Part shown: positions 58,073 to 64,000 of the stretch, piece by piece
How positions within the stretch are numbered: the first letter of the stretch is position 1
Layout: the number at the start of each line of letters is the position of its first letter
Assembly (NCBI RefSeq): GCF_905404315.1
Contig: NC_066273.1
Coordinates: forward strand, 1,612,001 to 1,676,000
Reading direction: 5' to 3'
DNA: 64,000 nucleotides
Source: Leptidea sinapis
Taxonomy: Eukaryota > Arthropoda > Insecta > Lepidoptera > Pieridae
Position numbers and translations under genes: made by a program
Notes under the pieces: generated by a model
Database searches by the model: none
The model's input: the letters and a program-made list of their open reading frames with translations, nothing else
Told to the model about the DNA's origin: nothing

Positions 58073-61000
58073 ATGGATCTGCCAGACTGTCCCCCGGGGG
58101 CAGAGGGTTATGAAGATACTGTTGTTTCAAGACCAATGAAACCAGTTGTAGAAGATAAACTTAAGGAAACAAAGGTAAATATTTATTTTACTATTATAAA
58201 TCTATATAATATGTATTAAATTTTGCTTTAAAATGTGAGACCAAACAATAACTGCAATCATGGGGATGATTAAATAACAATTGAAGTTTTGAAAATTAAG
58301 TCACATTTATCTTCATATTTAATTCTTTATCTTTTATTGAACAAAAATTATTGTTTATGTTAAGAAAGTATGCATTTTATTTTATAAATTATTTATTAGC
58401 TAAAAAGCCAATATCCATCAGAACTGCAATATTTTGCCTTATATTTGAAAACATAATCATATAATTTGAAAAAAAATGGAAGTGAATATAAAATGAATAA
58501 CAATCAAACACCATTTTGATTTAGTCATACTTACAAATACTTTTATTTTTTTATAATTTGTATATTATATTGGTGTGTTTGATTCAAAGTCAACAAGAGA
58601 GATGATGGAGAAGTATACATGGAAGTACTATATATATTATAAACATTTACCGTTAATGTGTCTAAAACAAATTGTCAACAATACTAGGTATAGCTACAAA
58701 AGAAATATTTGATATTAAAAATCTGAGATAAACATTGTCAACTGTGTCAAATACTTATTAAATCTCTTCCAGGCACATCAATAGATGTGAAATATAATGA
58801 CAAAATGAAAGCACATCGATATTGCAATGAAAGCATAACATTATTAGGGTACCTATTATTAAGAATAAGCAAAACATTGAAGCAGAAATATAATATTGTA
58901 ACTGGTGTGATAGCAAGGGAATTTATAAGCTCTAAGCAAACAAACACCAATAGCTATTTATGCCACTGCTTAGTAATGATTGCTTGTTTGTACGGTGAAG
59001 TCAAATGGAACAATAGACAGCACAAGTGTTACAATAATACGCAGTGGCATACAATACCTCTTCTGCAACCTAGAAATAAATAAAAATATATTTATTTAGA
59101 TGCATTTTATAATATTATTACTTCTGTTGTTGCTTAGATTTGAAGGGTGTTTGGTATATACCAAAGCACAAATGGACACAACTTAATTTTTCTTTGAACA
59201 ACATGTATTAATAAGTATAATTATTAAAAAGTATATGTAATTGAAAACAGCAAACGATATCACAAGTTTTTAACATTTTCAAAATGGATTAGTTAAAAAT
59301 GACTGGTAGAAAATAAATTATCTTTAAACAAAATTCTTATTTCGGTTTTCATTTTTTTTGGAATGATAAGGTCGGATATATCAAAACTTCAACTCAAGTA
59401 AATCTCCAAGCTTAGCTTATAAGCTTACATTGTTTTTTTTTGTCACTGAAGTTTGATATTTACTCCTGGGTTTGGATTGGCTTTTACAGTTTAAATGGCA
59501 TTTTCTTTTCGCACATCTGAAAACGTAGTTAACTTACGGAGGATACAATATGAAAGCACACCCATTTAATATTATAAAAGTTAGTGGGATTATTGGCACA
59601 ATCATAGAAAGTAATAGCTTTGATTCAATAAATATATATGTATGTATACCCTAATGAGGATGTGAGCGCATGTATTTTTTTTCCTAAGGAACTATTCATT
59701 TTTATTTATTTATTATAATTCTATTCCTTGTATGGAAGCAAATGCATTGGTACACGCGAACAAATCCTATCCCTATATATATTTTGTGTGGTGGGAGGTG
59801 TTACTTATAATATTATTTTTAGACAATACTAGGGAAACATTTTGAGGAAGTAGAATGGGGTATTTCAGGTATGGGTACTTATAATTCTGTAAAGAATTTA
59901 TTAAATAAAAATAAATCGTCCACATTATCTACATGAATATCAGACAGACAGTGATCCCTGTTTCTAAGATTTGTCAGAAATATTAGAATGCTGGCATGGT
60001 TATGTTATGTCGTAAGCGTCAATTACTCATTTATTGGTAGCCTTTGAATTCGGGAACCATGGTTTTTAAGGGTTTTCATGTTGGTTCTCAGCATAAAATA
60101 TTTTCCTTTGCAAATGTTAGATATTTTGAAAATATTGGTCTAAGAAATGCATACATACTGGGTTTCAGAGTATTATCCGACCGAAAGTCATCGTGGCAAA
60201 TTTTGACAGCTGTCAAAGGAGCTTTGCGTTCTTAAGCTTGCAATGTTTTATGGGTTAAAATATTATGCAGGATCATAATATCGTCAAATATTAGTAGAAA
60301 GCAGTAACTGCTTCGTTCGCGTTCTTTATTCTTCTTTAAATCTTCTTCTTAGCGCTCTTCTGAGGTGAGACGATTTAAGAAGGTGCACATTTTTATTTAT
60401 TTATTACGAGAAGCAATAATTAGGTTAAAAAATATTTACCTTTTTTATATTATAATTTACCACCCGTCGAAATATTTACGAAGAGTTTAATTACCGTGAA
60501 AATGTATTTATGATACATTTTATTAAACATACAAAATATTTTTTTATTAGTCTTAGTGTCACTCAGTACTAAAACGAGATATGGCAAGTTCTCTCCAAAA
60601 AGTTAATATGTGTAAACCAGAACCAGCGCCTGCAACAGATGTAGACTCTTAAACACAGACTTATTGAGGGTTTCCAACTGCTCCACTTCATCATCACGAT
60701 CACTTGCACCTGTGCTGGACAAAGGCCTGCCGCAAAGATCGCCATGATGATCCATCCTGCGTTGCCCTCATCCAAACTATTCCGGCGATCTCGACAAGAT
60801 AGGCGGTCCATCTTGAGGGGGGCCTATCTGCTCCACTTAATTAACAACAAATATCAATCATCACAGACTTGGACAGTCAAAATCCAAAGCGGTTCCTCTG
60901 CTTACGATCGTCATCTGGCTTTCCCGCGGGTGCAGACCTACAAAGTTTTCTATTAAGATAGAGCAATCACGCTGGTAAAACAATTATTTCGGAGAAATAT

Positions 61001-62612
61001 TGAATTATTATATTTGAATCCTATTTTTCCCATACAAAGAGTATTCGTATAGTCCGACAACGGGGTGACAGACGGCGGCGGGGTACGGCACGGTCTCACG
61101 CGTTACCCTTCCCCGCAATACCACCCGCTGCCCGCTCACATTTTTAGTACTCCGTAACCCTGCAGTATTTCTCACTAAGAGCGCAGATTTGAAACAACGT
61201 GACGTGTGTACAAATGAGTAATGATTAAATAAAATTATTCTATATAAATATAAAATGTAGGAGAAAACAATATACAAATAAAATTTGAAAACAATATTTT
61301 ATGAACGATGCTGGACTCGAACCCACGACCTCTGGCGTTTCGTGCCAATGCTCTAACCAACTGAGCTAACCGTTCGAGTGACGTATCGTCATAAAATCTT
61401 GTATGCTTTGTTCAACTCTCAGGTTCTTTGGCTTGTTGTCTTGTTTGAACGACTGCTGGCAGTCTCGTGCCAGATTTCGGCGAGGAAACACGTCCTGAGG
61501 ATGCCTCGTGTAGAGGCAAAACTCGTGTCGAATTGTTTAAAGGCAATTATTGGCGGAATTAACACTAAAGAAAATTCAAATCATTTTAATAATTATGGAT
61601 TTCCGCAAAGTAACGCCTACTTCAATAAATTTTCGATACAATGACCTTTAGAACACAAGATTCACACTTTCTGCATTTGTCAAAGAAACAGCTTCTTCCA
61701 TTTTAGTCGTTGATACTCAGTTCACAGCTACGGTTGACTGAGGATACATTGATAGATTAGTTTACGCACACCGCGACCTACTCGTTCTTTGGGTCCACCA
61801 CACTTACTCAGAGCTGAGCCCCATGAATGACTGGGTGCTATCTGCACGTTACTTAGCTATTTACTTTTGGCTATAACATCCAGGACCAATGTGACAAAGC
61901 TATCTTATTACAAATCGCACGACTACAGAACATTATATTGATTAGGTGGGTAGATATAATGTTGATTTAATTTTGTTTGCTTCTCCACGTTGAGAATAAT
62001 TTTACTCCGATAAAATTACAAAGAGAATATAATGTGTACCTATGATTATACTTAATAAAAAAAGAACGTGGTAAGCGATAGACATTAGACAAGCGACTGC
62101 ATATATTGAGGATTCTGATCGTAATGTTTTCGTACTTAAAGCGCGGAGTGATGCATGCCTGCTTTTACACAGGCGCAAAATAATATAATGCCGTTTTAAA
62201 GGTAGCCCTGGTTCATTAAAATATACACAGGGTATGTGAATTATTTCGCCCTGCACAGTAAAATGGTAAGTATGTTTGAAACATGACAATTTATTAAGGT
62301 GATAAAATAAAATGATGAGAAATTGAACCCCTATGTATTTTATTTTATAAGATCCTTTCAAGCGTTGTCCATTCTTACAAGATATTGTGGCGTCATGCAT
62401 CACGCTCTGTAGTCCTCAGTGATTAATATGACACTTGTCGGACATTCCAGGCTGAGACGGAGTTTCTGGAGCATCTGGGCTGTTTGAAGTTACGGGTTGA
62501 AGATGGATCTATGCGGCCCATGGTGGAACGGCGGGCTCGCGATGTGGGGGGGCAGTGGTCATATTATTGCTTCCCTTGCGCGGCGGCGTGCAGCGGGGAG
62601 ACAGTGCTGCAG
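58073..62612 (+). CDS. unidentified gene, two coding exons (partial)
   Basis: Exon a (58073-58174) is MDLPDCPPGAEGYEDTVVSR then PMKPVVEDKLKETK, 34 codons ending AAG before a GTAAAT donor. Exon b (62451-62612) follows a CATTCCAG acceptor, is open for 54 codons and ends at a GTAATA donor. It reads AETEFLEHLGCLKLR, then MVERRARDVGGQWSYYCFPC and AAACSGETVLQ. Both borders are phase 0 and compatible. Exon b is much more GC-rich than its surroundings, as expected for coding sequence. YYC-x2-C followed by about 12 residues could be the first half of a U1-like C2H2 zinc finger, with the His residues on the next exon. I do not recognise the protein, and whether a and b belong to one gene or have exons between them is inferred. 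The rest runs off to the right. Confidence 0.5.
58175..60600. other. probable intron, nothing recognised
   Basis: AT-rich sequence after exon a of the unidentified gene. Open frames at 58787-59083 and 60044-60235 have no recognisable family or splice context. Confidence 0.35.
60680..60840. repeat. LINE-derived repeat fragment
   Basis: CTGTGCTGGACAAAGGCCTG, CATGATGATCCATCCTGCG and CATCCAAACTATTCCGGCGA, then GCGGTCCATCTTGAGGG, belong to a repeat I recall as common in lepidopteran genomes. It is more GC-rich than its surroundings. Orientation is not certain. Confidence 0.45.
61020..61180. other. GC-rich patch, unclassified
   Basis: GACAGACGGCGGCGGGGTACG, ACGCGTTACCCTTCCCCGCA and ACCCGCTGCCCGCTCAC stand out from the AT-rich surroundings. 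There is no coding support. Confidence 0.35.
61296..61392 (-). repeat. tRNA-like unit within a short palindrome
   Basis: On the minus strand GGTTAGCTCAGTTGGTTAGA is a good A box and D arm, and GGGTTCGAGTCC a B-box-like T loop. A TTGGC/GCCAG anticodon stem frames a loop with GAA in the anticodon place. The T stem has a mismatch and position 33 is C rather than T, so it is not a good tRNA gene. Flanks ATTTTATGAACGAT and ATCGTCATAAAAT are inverted repeats. Confidence 0.55.
61393..61660 (+). repeat. dispersed repeat adjoining the tRNA-like unit
   Basis: GCGAGGAAACACGTCCTGAG, GATGCCTCGTGTAGAGGC and CAATTATTGGCGGAATTAAC, then GGATTTCCGCAAAGTAACGC, are phrases I recall from a common lepidopteran repeat. 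No second copy is in this window, so this rests on memory. Confidence 0.4.
61661..62450. other. probable intron, nothing recognised
   Basis: This stretch precedes exon b of the unidentified gene. No repeat is named. Confidence 0.35.
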
Positions 62613-62629
62613 GTAATATATTCTTACTA

Positions 62630-63128
62630 GCTGAGCCAGCAAACATTGAATTGCCATAGAAAATATTAAAAAAATCACTAATTAAAATTTTTGCGTATAA
62701 AAATACATGACGTACGATTCTCAGATTTACCAAATAGATCGTAGGTACATAAAACTTATCTTACTACAATTATTGTATTCGATTAGCATCTTGCAACCCT
62801 GTTGCGGCTCAGTGGATGGAACAGAGTAATATAAAAATCGTGATTAAAATACCTGGGTTGATCGTAAAAGGGTGAATATTTGAAGTTGTATGTGTTTTTC
62901 AATGCTGAATCACAATAAAATAAAATAAATGTCAAAAAAATTGTAGGGGTAGGTGACCCTTATCATTTAAGGGTTTGAAAAATAGATGTTGGCCGATTCT
63001 CAGCCCGGGTAGGTCTGAGAATCGGACCGAGAATATGCACGCAAAAATTTCATACAAATTGGTTATGCCGTTTTGGAGGAGTTTGGCAATAAACATCGGG
63101 ACACGAGAATTTTATATATATATATCTA
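62630..63128 (-). mobile_element. non-autonomous Helitron, about 500 bp
   Basis: On the minus strand the 5' end is TATATATATAAAATTCTCGT, and the 3' end reads CAATGTTTGCTGGCTCAGCTAG followed by T. CTAG-T with no target duplication is the Helitron pattern. The 3' end matches that of the Helitron at 45478-46308 (ACGTTTGCTGGGTCAGCTAG). It lies just after exon b of the unidentified gene. No coding frame is present. Confidence 0.65.
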
Positions 63129-64000
63129 TAACAGCGGCGAGAAGCTCCTTATCGCACATTGACTACCTAAATGGGTACCTACCACCGAGTTCTATCTATA
63201 TTATCATGTAAGAACTATTTGTGCGGCTTAAACCATGGTAGGTATTTATGATCACTGGTATCAACTTGACTATAATTGAATTGAACTATATATAGCCTTA
63301 GTTTGTAAATGCTCAAGAAATGAAAGAACTCTTATTGCTGCGCTTAACAGGTAATATAATTTTAGGATATTATGAGATTTATGAATTCTAAATAAATATT
63401 TTTTTCGCGCTTGCACGGTTGAGACTGAAATCAATGCGAAAAGGACAAGTGCAGGTCCGACTTAAATTCCTCAGTTAAAAAATTGAAAAGCCAGGGTTTG
63501 TTCCAGACTATTTTCTTCTCTAACTAATTGAAACGATTATTAGAAACTAAATGGATAGGAAATATTCTGTGTCGAACTAGTTTGTAGTATTGTTGTAAGT
63601 ATTGTTTTTTTCCCTTAGTGTTATCAAATTCGTATACTCCTATTCGTATAAACTGTTTGATGAAGCCGTTTTAAGCCTGTTTCTAGTACATTTAAAGCGC
63701 TTTCAAAAACAAGAAAAAAAATACGATACCAAAGACATATAATATTATCCTTCTTTGAAAAAAATAATTGATCTAGGGTTAAACGCCAAGTAGAAAACGT
63801 TCGTAAAAGTTTGTATGAAAAATTACTCTTGGTAGGTCTATTATTCATCTGATCTGATATTCTAACTTTACGAGGATCCTCTGCTTATCCGTTTGTAGCT
63901 AACGTACACTTATATTAAGTAGTGACATATTGTTGAAATAAAATACTTTTTAAATGAATAAAACGCGTGTAATTATAACTGTATTTTTAACCCGACTTTT
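63129..64000. other. right edge, nothing recognised
   Basis: AT-rich sequence, probably intron of the unidentified gene. No further exon can be supported. Confidence 0.35.

Noticed and set aside
58787..59083. 98-codon plus-strand frame
   Set aside because: Composition is like the AT-rich background, with no motif and no splice signals in suitable phase.
1..64000. CRISPR arrays, operons, riboswitches or phage genes
   Set aside because: No spaced short repeats or operon layout; all supported genes are intron-containing animal genes.

Overview
This window looks like nuclear DNA from a moth or butterfly (Lepidoptera). I infer that from the AT-rich background, the SINE, LINE, Helitron and mariner families, and the intron-containing insect genes. 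I cannot name the species. I see no bacterial, viral or CRISPR features.

Five genes can be supported. The first two coding exons of pumilio lie on the minus strand (1238-3106); the rest of that gene runs off the left edge. A complete two-exon mago nashi is on the minus strand (9778-11127), with a retrotransposon RNase H fragment in its intron. A complete six-exon ribosomal protein gene RpS8 is on the plus strand (22648-25238). Its last intron carries a C/D box snoRNA predicted to guide 28S rRNA methylation at the site served by human SNORD46, which is also hosted by RPS8. A serpin-family gene on the minus strand (33998-38538) has a Ser/Thr-rich insert of about 230 residues containing three 24-residue repeats; its last exon was not found. 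Two exons of an unrecognised plus-strand gene (58073-58174 and 62451-62612), the second with a possible U1-like zinc finger, run towards the right edge.

Most of the rest is transposon debris, and several layers can be ordered in time. At 6070-6748 a 434-bp hAT-type MITE with an 8-bp target duplication splits a LINE. At 27058-27449 a Mutator-like MITE has an 11-bp duplication. At 25745-26426 there is a foldback element with arms of about 190 bp. Two copies of one non-LTR family (19728-21911 and 39188-42480) differ by a micro-inversion. At 45048-46648 a SINE holds a LINE that holds a Helitron. At 47100-53500 a repeat called here U holds a DNA element called X, which holds a mariner, which holds a LINE.

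The most interesting find is a non-autonomous DNA transposon, called here T, present twice (17056-18573 and 52262-53452). It has terminal inverted repeats beginning CAATGATATT and different 8-9 bp target duplications at the two sites. One copy sits in a LINE and the other in repeat U, which explains what first looks like a scrambled duplication. The gene regions (pumilio, mago nashi, RpS8, serpin) are ordinary conserved insect genes; the accessory DNA between them is where the unexplained structure lies.
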